Shown here: positions 45,005-53,528 of the stretch, one piece after another | How positions within the stretch are numbered: the stretch's first letter is position 1 | How the letters are laid out: every line of letters starts with the position of its first letter | NCBI GenBank assembly: GCA_009720755.1 | Contig: WNKV01000012.1 | Location: forward strand, 1 to 64,000 | Origin: Rhodoplanes serenus | GTDB taxonomy: Bacteria; Pseudomonadota; Alphaproteobacteria; Rhizobiales; Xanthobacteraceae | DNA: 64,000 bases | Reading direction: 5' to 3' | Program-made: the position numbers and the translations under genes | Notes under the pieces: model-generated | What the model was told of the DNA's origin: nothing | Databases searched by the model: none | Seen by the model: the letters and a program-made list of their open reading frames with translations, nothing else

Positions 45005-45155
45005 CCACGCGGCGCAGCCGGCGCCCGGGCGCACGACGCCGAGCGGCCAACATGTCGCCCGCCACCGTGGTGCCGGGCGCTGGCCGTCGATGGACGATGG
45101 GGGCGAGCGGCCGGCATCGAGCGAATCCTGCCACGATCGGCTACAAAGCTTGGGT

Positions 45156-45172
45156 CGGACAAAATTTGTCCG
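45156..45172. promoter_or_regulatory. Perfect 17-nt palindrome
   Basis: CGGACAAA-A-TTTGTCCG at 45156-45172, in the gap between the crotonase gene and moeB. It is AT-rich in the centre and stands out from its GC-rich surroundings. It could be an operator for moeB or a binding site of a global regulator. Confidence 0.45.
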
Positions 45173-45209
45173 GGAACGGCACCGAAACGACCGGGCCGGA
45201 TCGTCCTTG

Positions 45210-45275
45210 TGACGACGATCGTCGTCACGAGGACCGGCGTCGCGAGACCCGGCGTCACGAGAACCGGCGAGGCCT
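45210..45275 (+). repeat. Short tandem repeats before moeB
   Basis: A 15-16-bp unit related to cgtcacgagaaccgg appears about three or four times (tcgtcacgaggaccgg, gtcgcgagacccgg, gtcacgagaaccgg). It lies just upstream of moeB. Nothing further can be said of it. Confidence 0.45.
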
Positions 45276-45320
45276 CCGCCGGTCCGGGTCCCGGCCGCCG
45301 CCTGCCAGAAAGGCCCCGTC

Positions 45321-46130
45321 ATGCTGCAATCCGACGAGCTCGAACGCTACGCCCGGCACATCGTGCTGCACGAGATCGGCGGTCCCGGCCAGAACGCTCT
45401 CAAGCAGGCGCGGGTGCTGGTGGTCGGCGCCGGCGGGCTCGGGGCGCCGCTGCTGCTCTATCTGGCGGCCGCCGGGGTCGGCACCCTGGGCATCGTCGAC
45501 GACGACACCGTGTCGCTCTCCAACCTGCAACGCCAGGTGATCCACGGGACGCCGGACGTCGGGCGTGCCAAGGTCGAGAGTGCCGCCGCCGCGATCGCCG
45601 CCCTCAACCCGCATGTGGCGGTCGAACGCCATCCGGTGCGGCTCGGCCCCGACAATGCGCTCGACCTGATCGGCCGCTACGATCTCGTCACCGACGGCTC
45701 CGACAACTTCGCCACCCGCTATCTCGTCTCCGACGCCTGCTGCCTCGCCGGCAAGCCGCTGGTGACGGCGGCCCTCGGGGTGTTCGACGGGACTTTGACC
45801 ACGTTGCGGCCGTTCGAGCGCGGACCGGACGGCACCTTGAACCCGACCTATCGCTGCCTGTTTCCCGAGCCGCCGCCGCCCGGCACCGTGCCGACCTGCG
45901 CGGAAGCCGGCATTCTCGGCGCCTTCGCCGGTGTCCTCGGCACCCTGATGGCGGTCGAGGTGGTGCGCGAGATCGTCGGCTTCGGCGAGGGACTGGTCGG
46001 CCGGCTGCTGATGGTGGATGGCCGCGGTCCGCGTTTCGAGACGCTGCGCTACGCCTGGGACCCCGCCAATCCGCTCACCGGCGAGCATCCGACCATCACG
46101 GACCTGTCGGGGCATCGGCGGGCGGCATGA
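45321..46130 (+). CDS. moeB: Molybdopterin-synthase adenylyltransferase / ThiF-family E1-like enzyme
   Basis: 269 residues. ERYARHIVLHEIGGPGQ at the N-terminus, VLVVGAGGLGAPLLLYLAAAGVG (ATP-binding), DDDTVSLSNLQRQVIH, and GSDNFATRYLVSDAC are the MoeB/ThiF signatures. Adenylates the C-terminus of MoaD (or ThiS-like) proteins. The usual zinc-binding cysteines are partly visible: YRCLF and PTCAEAG provide one CxnC part, but the second CxxC near the C-terminus is absent, as in some MoeB. No mo- genes are adjacent. Confidence 0.85.
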   Translation: MLQSDELERYARHIVLHEIGGPGQNALKQARVLVVGAGGLGAPLLLYLAAAGVGTLGIVDDDTVSLSNLQRQVIHGTPDVGRAKVESAAAAIAALNPHVAVERHPVRLGPDNALDLIGRYDLVTDGSDNFATRYLVSDACCLAGKPLVTAALGVFDGTLTTLRPFERGPDGTLNPTYRCLFPEPPPPGTVPTCAEAGILGAFAGVLGTLMAVEVVREIVGFGEGLVGRLLMVDGRGPRFETLRYAWDPANPLTGEHPTITDLSGHRRAA

Positions 46131-46224
46131 GAGGCGACCCCCTCCGCTCCGCCGTGTCGGGTATGGCGCCTGCCGCGGCGCGAGGCGGGGTCGGCGGTCT
46201 CATACGAGATCCGGCTGATCCATT

Positions 46225-46385
46225 TTGTGGTCATTCCGGAAGCCGCGAAGCGGCTGTCCGGAATCCAGCCGAGAGTCCAAAGTTTGCCGTGTCATGACGT
46301 GTTTCGCTGGGTTCCGGGCTCGCGGCGCCCGGACGGCGCGACGCGCCGATCCGGGTGCCACACCCCGGAACGACGACGAACTGAT
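46225..46385. repeat. Intergenic REP-like block
   Basis: Contains GGCGCG-A-CGCGCC (46335-46347) and a flanking 'ccggaatccagc ... gggttccggg' motif of the type scattered through Rhizobiales genomes. It lies between moeB and the convergent secreted protein gene, and no ORF in it is convincing. Confidence 0.45.
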
Positions 46386-46400
46386 CACCCGAGCACAGTA

Positions 46401-46787
46401 TCACTTGCTCCAGGTCGCCTTCAGGGTCGGTCCCTTCATCACCGCCCAGGCGTTGGGGCCGGCGGGCAGCACCTTGAAGCAGCTCGTCTTGTGGCCCTTC
46501 CAGGTGGTGCAGAAGCCGTCGGCGTCGAGCGTCCAGGTGCCTTCGCCCTTGGAGCCGTCCTTGGTGACCGGCTTGCGCCGCATGGTGCCGTCGGCATCGA
46601 ACACCATCTCGAAGCTCACCCCGGAGGGGGTCGTCGCCGTGAAGCTGCGGCCGTCGAAGAAGGTCGCCTGGATGTCCTTGGGCAGCAGGGCTTCCGCTGT
46701 CGCCGCCGCCGGGGCGGCGAGCATCGCGGCCAGCCCCAGACCCCCGACGGCCGCGTCCCGCCACGGCATCACTCGCTCACGCATCAT
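46401..46787 (-). CDS. Small secreted protein of unknown function
   Basis: 128 residues; signal peptide MPWRDAAVGGLGLAAMLAAPAAATA then a compact domain (FDGRSFTATTPSGVSFEMVFDADG, TWTLDADGFCTTWKGHKTSCFKVL) with two cysteines likely to form a disulfide. The pattern resembles DUF995-like or lipocalin-like periplasmic proteins, but the match is only suggestive. GGAGGACC precedes the ATG pair at 46787/46784. Terminal gene on its strand. Confidence 0.65.
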   Translation of the reverse strand: MMRERVMPWRDAAVGGLGLAAMLAAPAAATAEALLPKDIQATFFDGRSFTATTPSGVSFEMVFDADGTMRRKPVTKDGSKGEGTWTLDADGFCTTWKGHKTSCFKVLPAGPNAWAVMKGPTLKATWSK

Positions 46788-46923
46788 GGTCCTCCGCCTC
46801 GCAGGCGATGGTCACACGATGGTCTCGCGCCGCAATGGCGCTGACAAGATGCGGCGGCTACGGATACGGGCCGGTCGACCGCGTGTCGTGTGACACGCGA
46901 TCCGGCGGCGCCGGTTCGGCGCC

Positions 46924-47925
46924 TCACAGCATCGAGGGCAGCACCCGGTCGGGCGGGCGGTGCCCGTCCATGAAGGTCTGGATGTTGATGATGACCTTGG
47001 TGCCCATGTCGACGCGCCCCTCGATGGTGGCGGAGCCGAGATGCGGCAGCAGCACCACCCGGCCGGCGCGGGCGAGGCGCACCAGCTTGGGGTTGACGGC
47101 GGGCTCGTGCTCGAACACGTCGAGGCCGGCCCCGGCGACGTCGCCGGACTCGATCATGCGGGCCAGCGCGTTCTCGTCGATGATCTCGCCGCGCGCCGTG
47201 TTGACGATGTAGGCGCCCGGCTGGAGCAGCTTGAGGCGCCGCGCCGACAGCAGGTGATAGGTCGCCGGCGTGTGCGGGCAGTTGACCGAGATGATGTCCA
47301 TGCGGGCCAGCATCTGGTCGAGGCTCTCCCACCAGGTCGCCTCCAGCGACTCCTCGATCTTCAGCGGCACCCGGCGGCGGTTGTGATAGTGGATCTGGAG
47401 CCCGAAGGCGCGGGCGCGCCGCGCCACCGCCTGGCCGATGCGGCCCATGCCGATGATGCCGAGCCGCTTGCCGGAGATGCGGTGACCCAGCATCCAGGTC
47501 GGCGTCCAGCCGGTCCACGGCTTGTCGCCGGTCATCAGCGTGGCGCCCTCGATGAGCCGGCGCGGCACCGTGAGGATCAGCGCCATCGTCATGTCGGCGG
47601 TGTCCTCGGTGAGGACACCCGGCGTGTTGGTCACGGTGATGCCGCGCTGGAGTGCCGCCGTCACGTCGATGTTGTCGACGCCGTTGCCGAAGTTGGCGAT
47701 CAGCTTGAGCCGGTCGCCGGCATGGCCGAGCGCATGTGCATCGATACGGTCGGTGACCGTCGGCACCAGCACGTCGGCATCCGCCATCGCCTCGGCGATC
47801 GCCGCCGGAGTCATCGGCGTGTCGTCGAGATTGAGGCGCGTATCGAACAATTCGCGCATGCGGGTCTCGACGCTGTCGGGCAGCTTTCGAGTCACCACCA
47901 CGAGCGGCTTCTTCCTTGTCGGCAT
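46924..47925 (-). CDS. D-2-hydroxyacid dehydrogenase (glyoxylate/hydroxypyruvate reductase type)
   Basis: 333 residues. NAD(P)-binding GKRLGIIGMGRIGQAVARRARAFG (GxGxxG near 152), the substrate loop NFGNGVDNID, catalytic Arg in NTARGEIIDE, Glu in GLDVFEHEP and His in LLPHLGSAT. The family reduces glyoxylate, hydroxypyruvate or related 2-oxoacids. In an organism using the ethylmalonyl-CoA pathway glyoxylate is a product, so glyoxylate reductase is plausible. ATG 47925 gives the usual size; GTG 47940 is the alternative. Confidence 0.9.
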   Translation of the reverse strand: MPTRKKPLVVVTRKLPDSVETRMRELFDTRLNLDDTPMTPAAIAEAMADADVLVPTVTDRIDAHALGHAGDRLKLIANFGNGVDNIDVTAALQRGITVTNTPGVLTEDTADMTMALILTVPRRLIEGATLMTGDKPWTGWTPTWMLGHRISGKRLGIIGMGRIGQAVARRARAFGLQIHYHNRRRVPLKIEESLEATWWESLDQMLARMDIISVNCPHTPATYHLLSARRLKLLQPGAYIVNTARGEIIDENALARMIESGDVAGAGLDVFEHEPAVNPKLVRLARAGRVVLLPHLGSATIEGRVDMGTKVIINIQTFMDGHRPPDRVLPSML

Positions 47926-48085
47926 ATCGTTCTGCCCCACCGCGTCCCGGGCGCTCGCAACGAGCGGATCCCCGCGGCGCTTCAGTCCTCGTTAACCGTC
48001 GTCGCGGACATTGAAGTCCCGCACGCGGAGGCTCTTCGAGAAGCGCCGCAATGGCTCTTCTGTACCAGATGGCCGGGATAACACA

Positions 48086-48787
48086 ATGCGCCAAGGCCGG
48101 CTGCGACCATCTCCCCTAGGGGCTGCCGACGGCTTGCGCCGCGGCGGTCCGACGCGCGCTCGCGCGCCCGTGCCCACACCCCTTCGCGACCCGGTCGGCG
48201 GGCCTTTCCGGGCCGCTGTACGGGGGGCGGCGTGGCCGTTGTTGAAAGGTGCGGTCGCGGTTCTGTCGACGGTCGTGGCGCTCAGTGTCGCAGCGACGAT
48301 CCGGCCGGCCGTGGCGGGTGGCACCGCGGTGGCCGCGGAGCTGCCGACCGGCTCGGTCAGCGGGCTGCCGGTGCCCCGCTTCGTCAGCCTCAAGCCGGAC
48401 CGCGTCAATGTGCGCGGCGGGCCGACCAAGGATCACGAGGTGACCTGGGTCTACACCCGGGCGGGCCTGCCGGTGGAGATCACCGCCGAGTTCGAGAACT
48501 GGCGCCGCATCCGCGACTGGGAGGGAGCCGAGGGCTGGGTGTACCACTCGCTCCTGTCCGGCAAGCGGACCGCTTTCGTGGCGCGGGCCAAGGGCAGCGA
48601 CGACCTCGTTCCGGTGCGGGCCGATGCCGATCCGGCGAGCCCGGTGAAGGCGCAGCTCGAGCCGGGCGTGGTCGGCACCGTGAAGCGCTGCGACGGCACT
48701 TGGTGCCGCTTCATCGGCGACAAGTTCGACGGCTGGATCGCCCAGGAACGCCTGTGGGGGGTCTATCCCAACGAGAAGATCGACTGA
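48086..48787 (+). CDS. Secreted protein with two bacterial SH3-like domains
   Basis: 233 residues. Arg/Pro-rich N-terminus followed by a hydrophobic segment (WPLLKGAVAVLSTVVALSVAATI) acting as signal anchor, then SH3b repeats: FVSLKPDRVNVRGGPTKDHEVTWVY...WRRIRDWEGAEGWVYHSLLSG and VPVRADADPASPVKAQLEPGVVG...CRFIGDKFDGWIAQERLWGVYP. SH3b domains of this type bind peptidoglycan or mediate envelope contacts. ATG 48086 precedes the segment; the ORF can extend to 48011. Confidence 0.75.
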   Translation: MRQGRLRPSPLGAADGLRRGGPTRARAPVPTPLRDPVGGPFRAAVRGAAWPLLKGAVAVLSTVVALSVAATIRPAVAGGTAVAAELPTGSVSGLPVPRFVSLKPDRVNVRGGPTKDHEVTWVYTRAGLPVEITAEFENWRRIRDWEGAEGWVYHSLLSGKRTAFVARAKGSDDLVPVRADADPASPVKAQLEPGVVGTVKRCDGTWCRFIGDKFDGWIAQERLWGVYPNEKID

Positions 48788-48859
48788 GGGCGCCCGATGC
48801 GACCGGCCGCCGCGAGGACGGTCGTGCCGCCGGCCGAGACGGCGCAGATGGCGGCGGAC

Positions 48860-49378
48860 TCAGGGTGGCGACTTCGGCGGCAAGTACTGATCGATGCAAG
48901 CCTGGATCGTCTCGGGGCGAACGTCGAGCTCGGTGCAGCTGATCACCAGCACCCCGGTGAAGGCGCCGAGATTGGCGAGCATCCGCTTGGAGCCGCCGGT
49001 GGTGTAGTCGCTCACCGGAGCCGCCAGCTTCAACCAGATCGACGATTGTGTGCCGATCCGCGACACGGCGCTCCAGGTGATCTTGTCCCACGGGATGGGG
49101 CGGTCGAGCCATCGGCGATCGAAGACGCCCGCCTCGTCGATGGACAGCACCGGGCCGTCGTCGAAGATGCGGCGGGCATATCGGACGACGACCGGGGTCA
49201 GCAACAGCATGAGAGGAACGATGAGGAAAAGCTCGTAGTCGATAGGGCCCGTTTCTCGACCAGTCATTCGGAAGTATAATTCCGCCGCCGCGACCGTAAA
49301 GCCAATGACCGGAAAGAGACCGAACACGGCGGCCATGGCGGCGAGCTTTAGCTTGCTGTAGCGAGCTTTGATCGGCAT
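48860..49378 (-). CDS. STM3941-like membrane protein
   Basis: 172 residues. Two N-terminal membrane helices (about 8-30 and 43-67) and a C-terminal PH-like cytosolic part (VLSIDEAGVFDRRWLDRPIPWDKITWSAVSRIG, LVISCTELDVRPETIQACIDQYL). This arrangement resembles the STM3941 family. GC content is visibly lower than in neighbouring genes (stretches such as gaagtataattccg), which suggests relaxed composition or transfer. ATG 49378 with AGGAA upstream is preferred over the 49501 start. Confidence 0.65.
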   Translation of the reverse strand: MPIKARYSKLKLAAMAAVFGLFPVIGFTVAAAELYFRMTGRETGPIDYELFLIVPLMLLLTPVVVRYARRIFDDGPVLSIDEAGVFDRRWLDRPIPWDKITWSAVSRIGTQSSIWLKLAAPVSDYTTGGSKRMLANLGAFTGVLVISCTELDVRPETIQACIDQYLPPKSPP

Positions 49379-49680
49379 CGACGCGTTCCTGCGAATTCGC
49401 CTCCGCATTGCGGGCGGCGTCACGAACAAGACTGCATCGCGCGAGGGCGCATTTGCCAGATCTCTCGGGGCCGAGGCTTTCGGCCCTCGTCGCTTCGGCA
49501 ATATTGTACCGATCGGCCGGAATTGTCAGCAGGTGATCTCAGTGAGGGGGCGGGCGCCACCTGTCAGGGCGAGGACCTCCGCCGCAATGCGGGCCGGGCC
49601 ACGGTTCATGGCACCGGGTGCAATCGGCTCCGGCAGGGATCCGCGGCAGGGGGGCTGGCGCGGCAGGGGGCAGGACACGA

Positions 49681-49707
49681 CAACGGCCGGGGTTGGCCCG
49701 GCCGTTG
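49681..49707 (-). terminator. Stem-loop after irr
   Basis: CAACGGCCGGG (49681-49691) and CCCGGCCGTTG (49697-49707) form a perfect 11-bp stem, loop GTTGG. It lies 64 bp beyond the irr stop on the minus strand; no U-run follows, so it is a probable but not canonical terminator. Confidence 0.55.
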
Positions 49708-49770
49708 GAATGGCTCGAATGGGGATGATCTCGTGCGACATGCGCGCCCGACGCCCCGCGCCGGCTCGGC

Positions 49771-50307
49771 CTACTTACCCTTCGTCTTGAGGCGCACCAC
49801 GACATCGACCCGCTCGACCTCGTAGCCGTCCGGCAGCGCCGGCAGCGCGCCGATCGCGGTCTCGACCGGGGGGATGTCGACGAGCGCGTTCTTGTCCTCG
49901 AGGAAGAAGTGGTGGTGCTCCGACACGTTGGTGTCGAAATAGGTCTTCGAGCCGTCGACCGCGACCTGGCGCAGCAGCCCGACCTCGGTGAACTGGTGGA
50001 GGGTGTTGTAGACGGTGGCGAGCGACACCGGCACGCGGGCTCGCGACGCCTCCTCGTAGAGCATCTCGGCGGTCAGGTGGCGGTGCCCCTTGCCGAACAG
50101 AATCCAGCCGAGCGCCAGGCGCTGGAGGGTCGGCCGCAGGCCGACGCCACGCAGCATGCTCTTCACGTCGTGCCAGGGGCACCCGTTGAGCTCCGGCCGC
50201 TGGGCGAAGAAAGCCCCGGAATCCCCGGCCTTCGATCCCGAACCGGCATTGATCGGCGGAGAATTTCTCTGCATCGTAAGGGAACTCGCGTGCCGCTCGC
50301 GCGGCAT
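49771..50307 (-). CDS. irr: Irr, heme-responsive Fur-family iron regulator
   Basis: 178 residues. The N-terminus carries GCPWHDVK near 42, the heme regulatory motif of Bradyrhizobium Irr (C-P pair), then LRGVGLRPTLQRLALGWILFGKGHRHLTAEMLYEEASRARVPVSLATVYNTLHQF over about 52-107 (Fur winged helix), and SEHHHFFLED with the HHH heme site. Irr represses or activates iron genes and is degraded when heme is present. It is divergent from fabA. Starts at 50307 or 50274 lack a good SD. Confidence 0.93.
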   Translation of the reverse strand: MPRERHASSLTMQRNSPPINAGSGSKAGDSGAFFAQRPELNGCPWHDVKSMLRGVGLRPTLQRLALGWILFGKGHRHLTAEMLYEEASRARVPVSLATVYNTLHQFTEVGLLRQVAVDGSKTYFDTNVSEHHHFFLEDKNALVDIPPVETAIGALPALPDGYEVERVDVVVRLKTKGK

Positions 50308-50325
50308 GATCCATTATTCCGAACG

Positions 50326-50354
50326 ATCATATCGGGGCATGATTCTTCTTGCAA
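50326..50354 (-). promoter_or_regulatory. irr promoter
   Basis: Minus-strand TTGCAA (50349-50354) and TATGAT (50326-50331) are 17 bp apart, a good sigma-70 pattern with start near 50319, 12 nt before the first irr start codon. ATCAT and ATGAT halves flank the -10, forming an imperfect inverted repeat that could be an iron-control (ICE-like) site; the match to the ICE consensus is weak. Confidence 0.55.
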
Positions 50355-50387
50355 CTGCGTCGCAATTTTGACCGTCCCACCATCCTG

Positions 50388-50411
50388 CCGGAGACCCGGC
50401 CGGGTCTCCGG
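50388..50411. promoter_or_regulatory. Perfect 24-nt palindrome between irr and fabA
   Basis: Two 12-nt arms, CCGGAGACCCGG and CCGGGTCTCCGG, with no spacer. It lies upstream of the irr promoter and 99 bp before the fabA start. As DNA it is a symmetrical operator candidate; as RNA it would be a hairpin in the fabA leader if transcription starts upstream. No homologue is recognised. Confidence 0.5.
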
Positions 50412-50510
50412 GCGGGCCGCGGGGCAAGGCCGGATTGACCGCTCGCCATCGTGTGTTAGGGAAGGGCCGGCCCGGCCTGCGGACCGGCATTATTTCGGGG
50501 ATCTCACGGA

Positions 50511-51038
50511 ATGCACAATCGTCGGTCGAGCTTCGAGTACGAAGACCTCCTGGCTTGTGGCCGAGGCGAGCTTTTCGCGGAAGGTCCGCAGCTTCCGCTG
50601 CCTCCCATGCTGATGTTCGACCGCATCGCCGAGATCGGCGACAAGGGCGGCGAGCACGGCAAGGGCCTGGCTCGGGCCGAGCTCGAGGTGAAGCCGGACC
50701 TGTGGTTCTTTCCCTGCCACTTCAAGGGCGATCCGGTGATGCCCGGCTGCCTCGGCCTCGACGCCCTGTGGCAGCTTCTCGGGTTTTTCCTCGGCTGGCT
50801 GGGGGCGGAAGGCAAGGGCCGGGCGCTCGGTCTCGGCGAGCTGAAGTTCTCGGGCCAGGTGCTCCCCTCCGTCCGCAAGGTCGTCTACGGCATCGACATC
50901 AAGCGCGTGGTGCGCTCGAGGCTGGTGCTGGGTGTCGCCGACGGCTGGTTGTCGGCCGACGGCTCGATCATTTATCGCGCATTGGATCTCAAGGTCGGCC
51001 TGTTCCGGGATCAGGCGCCGCAGCCCGATCCCGCCTAG
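50511..51038 (+). CDS. fabA: 3-hydroxydecanoyl-ACP dehydratase/isomerase
   Basis: 175 residues. [21 protein letters not shown] at the start, then [31 protein letters not shown], where the His of CHF and the Asp of GLDA are the catalytic pair. Introduces the cis double bond in unsaturated fatty acid synthesis. First gene of fabA-fabB-fabI (45-bp then 223-bp gaps), beside irr as in other Rhizobiales. Confidence 0.96.
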   Translation: MHNRRSSFEYEDLLACGRGELFAEGPQLPLPPMLMFDRIAEIGDKGGEHGKGLARAELEVKPDLWFFPCHFKGDPVMPGCLGLDALWQLLGFFLGWLGAEGKGRALGLGELKFSGQVLPSVRKVVYGIDIKRVVRSRLVLGVADGWLSADGSIIYRALDLKVGLFRDQAPQPDPA

Positions 51039-51083
51039 GCCGGCTGCGGGCGTGTCGCCCGCCGGCAATCAGGAATCGCAGTC

Positions 51084-52301
51084 ATGAGACGGGTCGTCGT
51101 CACCGGGATGGGCATCGTTTCGTCCATCGGAAACAACACCCAGGAGGTGTTGGCCAGCCTGCGCGAGGCCAAGTCCGGCATTTCGCGCGCCGACAAGTAT
51201 GCCGAGCTCGGCTTCCGCTGCCAGGTGCACGGGGCGCCGACACTGGTGCCCGAAGAGGCGGTGGACCGCCGGGCCATGCGCTTCCTCGGCGCCGGCGCGG
51301 CGTGGAACCACGTCGCCATGGAGCAGGCGATCCGTGACGCCGGGCTGGAGGAGACCGAGGTCTCCAACGAGCGCACCGGCATCATCATGGGCTCGGGCGG
51401 CCCGTCGACCCGCACGGTGGTCGAGTCGGCCGACATCACCCGCAGCAAGGGCCCGAAGCGGGTGGGGCCGTTCGCGGTGCCCAAGGCGATGTCGTCCACC
51501 GCCTCGGCGACGCTCGCCACCTGGTTCAAGATCAAGGGCGTCAACTACTCGATCGCCTCGGCCTGCGCGACCTCCAGCCATTGCATCGGCAACGCCGCCG
51601 AGATCATCCAGCTCGGCAAGCAGGACGTGATCTTCGCGGGCGGCTGCGAGGAACTGGACTGGACCCTGTCGGTGTTGTTCGACGCCATGGGGGCGATGTC
51701 GTCGAAGTACAACGACACGCCGACCAAGGCGTCGCGCGCCTACGATGTCGATCGCGACGGCTTCGTCATCGCGGGCGGCGCCGGCGTGCTGGTGCTGGAG
51801 GAGCTCGCCCACGCCAAGGCGCGCGGCGCGAAGATCTATGCCGAGCTCGCCGGCTACGGCGCCACCTCGGACGGCCACGACATGGTGGCGCCCTCCGGCG
51901 AGGGCGCGGCGCGCTGCATGCGCATGGCGCTCTCCACCGTCGGGCCGAAGGTCGACTACATCAACCCGCACGCCACCTCGACGCCGATCGGCGACATCAA
52001 GGAGATCGAGGCGATCCGCGAGGTGTTCGGCGATGCGGTGCCGGCGATCTCCGCGACCAAGTCGCTCAGCGGCCATTCGCTCGGTGCGGCCGGCGTCCAG
52101 GAGGCGATCTACTCGCTCCTGATGATGCAGAACGGCTTCGTTTGCGAGAGCGCCAACATCGAGACGCTCGATCCGGCGTTCGCCGACATGCCGATCGTCC
52201 GCACCCGCAAGGACGACGTGACGCTCGGCTGCGTGCTGTCCAACTCGTTCGGGTTCGGCGGCACCAATGCCTCGCTGGTCTTCAAGCACGTTGACGCCTG
52301 A
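51084..52301 (+). CDS. fabB: 3-oxoacyl-ACP synthase I
   Basis: 405 residues. [17 protein letters not shown] opening; active-site Cys in [14 protein letters not shown] (near 164), His in [11 protein letters not shown] (near 299), His in [10 protein letters not shown] (near 334). Elongates acyl-ACP, including the FabA-made cis-3-decenoyl-ACP. Co-directional with fabA with a 45-bp gap and AGGAA before the ATG. Confidence 0.96.
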   Translation: MRRVVVTGMGIVSSIGNNTQEVLASLREAKSGISRADKYAELGFRCQVHGAPTLVPEEAVDRRAMRFLGAGAAWNHVAMEQAIRDAGLEETEVSNERTGIIMGSGGPSTRTVVESADITRSKGPKRVGPFAVPKAMSSTASATLATWFKIKGVNYSIASACATSSHCIGNAAEIIQLGKQDVIFAGGCEELDWTLSVLFDAMGAMSSKYNDTPTKASRAYDVDRDGFVIAGGAGVLVLEELAHAKARGAKIYAELAGYGATSDGHDMVAPSGEGAARCMRMALSTVGPKVDYINPHATSTPIGDIKEIEAIREVFGDAVPAISATKSLSGHSLGAAGVQEAIYSLLMMQNGFVCESANIETLDPAFADMPIVRTRKDDVTLGCVLSNSFGFGGTNASLVFKHVDA

Positions 52302-52524
52302 GCGGGGCTGACGCCCGCGCTTCGTTCGAGAGGTGACGTCGTGGCGACACGGATCGATCCACAGGGGGGCCTGCCGGCCCCGACGGCGTCACGCCGCTGT
52401 TGCATCGCCGACATAATGATCGACGCGGGACGACGACATGGTCCGCGGCGCCGCCCGATCGCCGTCGGTGCGCCGCAGCGGACCCCACCGGAACGGGCGA
52501 AGCCAGCAGGGAGGCGGAGCAGAC

Positions 52525-53463
52525 ATGTCGGGCGACGGCAAGACGGCGGAGCACGCCGTGGTTCGTTTTCCGCCGCGCAGGCCGTTCGTCATGACGGCTG
52601 AGCAGGGCGCCTCCAAGAACGGCCTGATGCTCGGCCGCCGCGGCCTGGTCATGGGCGTCGCGAACAACCATTCGATCGCCTGGGGCATCGCCAAGGTGCT
52701 GGCGGCGCACGGTGCGTCGCTCGCCTTCACGTATCAGGGCGAGGCGCTCGGCAAGCGGGTCAAGCCGCTCGCCGAGTCGGTCGGCTCCGACTTGGTGCTG
52801 CCGTGCGACGTCGAGGACCTCGCCTCGGTCGATTCCGTGTTCGACCGGCTCGGCGCGGCCTGGGGCGGCATCGACTTCATCGTCCATGCCATCGCGTTCT
52901 CCGACAAGAACGAGCTGAAGGGCCGCTACGCCGACACCACGCGCGAGAACTTCGCGCGCACCATGCTGATCTCGTGCTTCTCGTTCACCGAGATCGCCAA
53001 GCGGGCCGCCGCCCTGATGAACCACGGCGGCTCGATGGTGACGCTCACCTATGGCGGCTCCACCCGGGTGATGCCGAACTACAACGTGATGGGCGTCGCC
53101 AAGGCGGCGCTCGAAGCCTCGGTGCGCTATCTCGCCGCCGACTTCGGGCCACAGGGCGTCCGCGTCAACGCCATCTCGGCCGGCCCGGTGCGCACCCTGG
53201 CGGGCGCCGGCATCGCCGACGCGCGTCTGATGTTCAACTATCAGCAGCGCCATGCGCCGCTGCGGCGGACGGTGAGCATCGAGGAGGTCGGCGGCGCCGC
53301 CCTCTATCTGCTCTCCGATCTCTCCACCGGCGTCACCGGCGACGTCCACTTCGTCGATTCCGGCTACAACATCATCTCGATGCCGCATCCGGCCGCGCTC
53401 AGGACCGTCGACGACGCCGAGACGGCGGCCGAGGCCCGCGCCGCCAAGGACGCCGCGCAATAG
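52525..53463 (+). CDS. fabI: Enoyl-ACP reductase (NADH)
   Basis: 312 residues, with about 40 residues before the core. The core has GRRGLVMGVANNHSIAWGIA (nucleotide binding), HAIAFSDK, and the catalytic YNVMGVAKAALE (Tyr...Lys of FabI). RLMFNYQQRHAPLRRTVSIEEVG is the substrate-loop end. Completes each elongation cycle. ATG 52525 has GGGAGG upstream; ATG 52591 would remove the N-terminal extension. The extension has no obvious function. Confidence 0.94.
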   Translation: MSGDGKTAEHAVVRFPPRRPFVMTAEQGASKNGLMLGRRGLVMGVANNHSIAWGIAKVLAAHGASLAFTYQGEALGKRVKPLAESVGSDLVLPCDVEDLASVDSVFDRLGAAWGGIDFIVHAIAFSDKNELKGRYADTTRENFARTMLISCFSFTEIAKRAAALMNHGGSMVTLTYGGSTRVMPNYNVMGVAKAALEASVRYLAADFGPQGVRVNAISAGPVRTLAGAGIADARLMFNYQQRHAPLRRTVSIEEVGGAALYLLSDLSTGVTGDVHFVDSGYNIISMPHPAALRTVDDAETAAEARAAKDAAQ

Positions 53464-53528
53464 CCGCGCCGGGCGGAGCGTCGCGAGGACAGGACCCGGC
53501 GTTCGGCACGGGCCCGCTGGGCGGGCTC

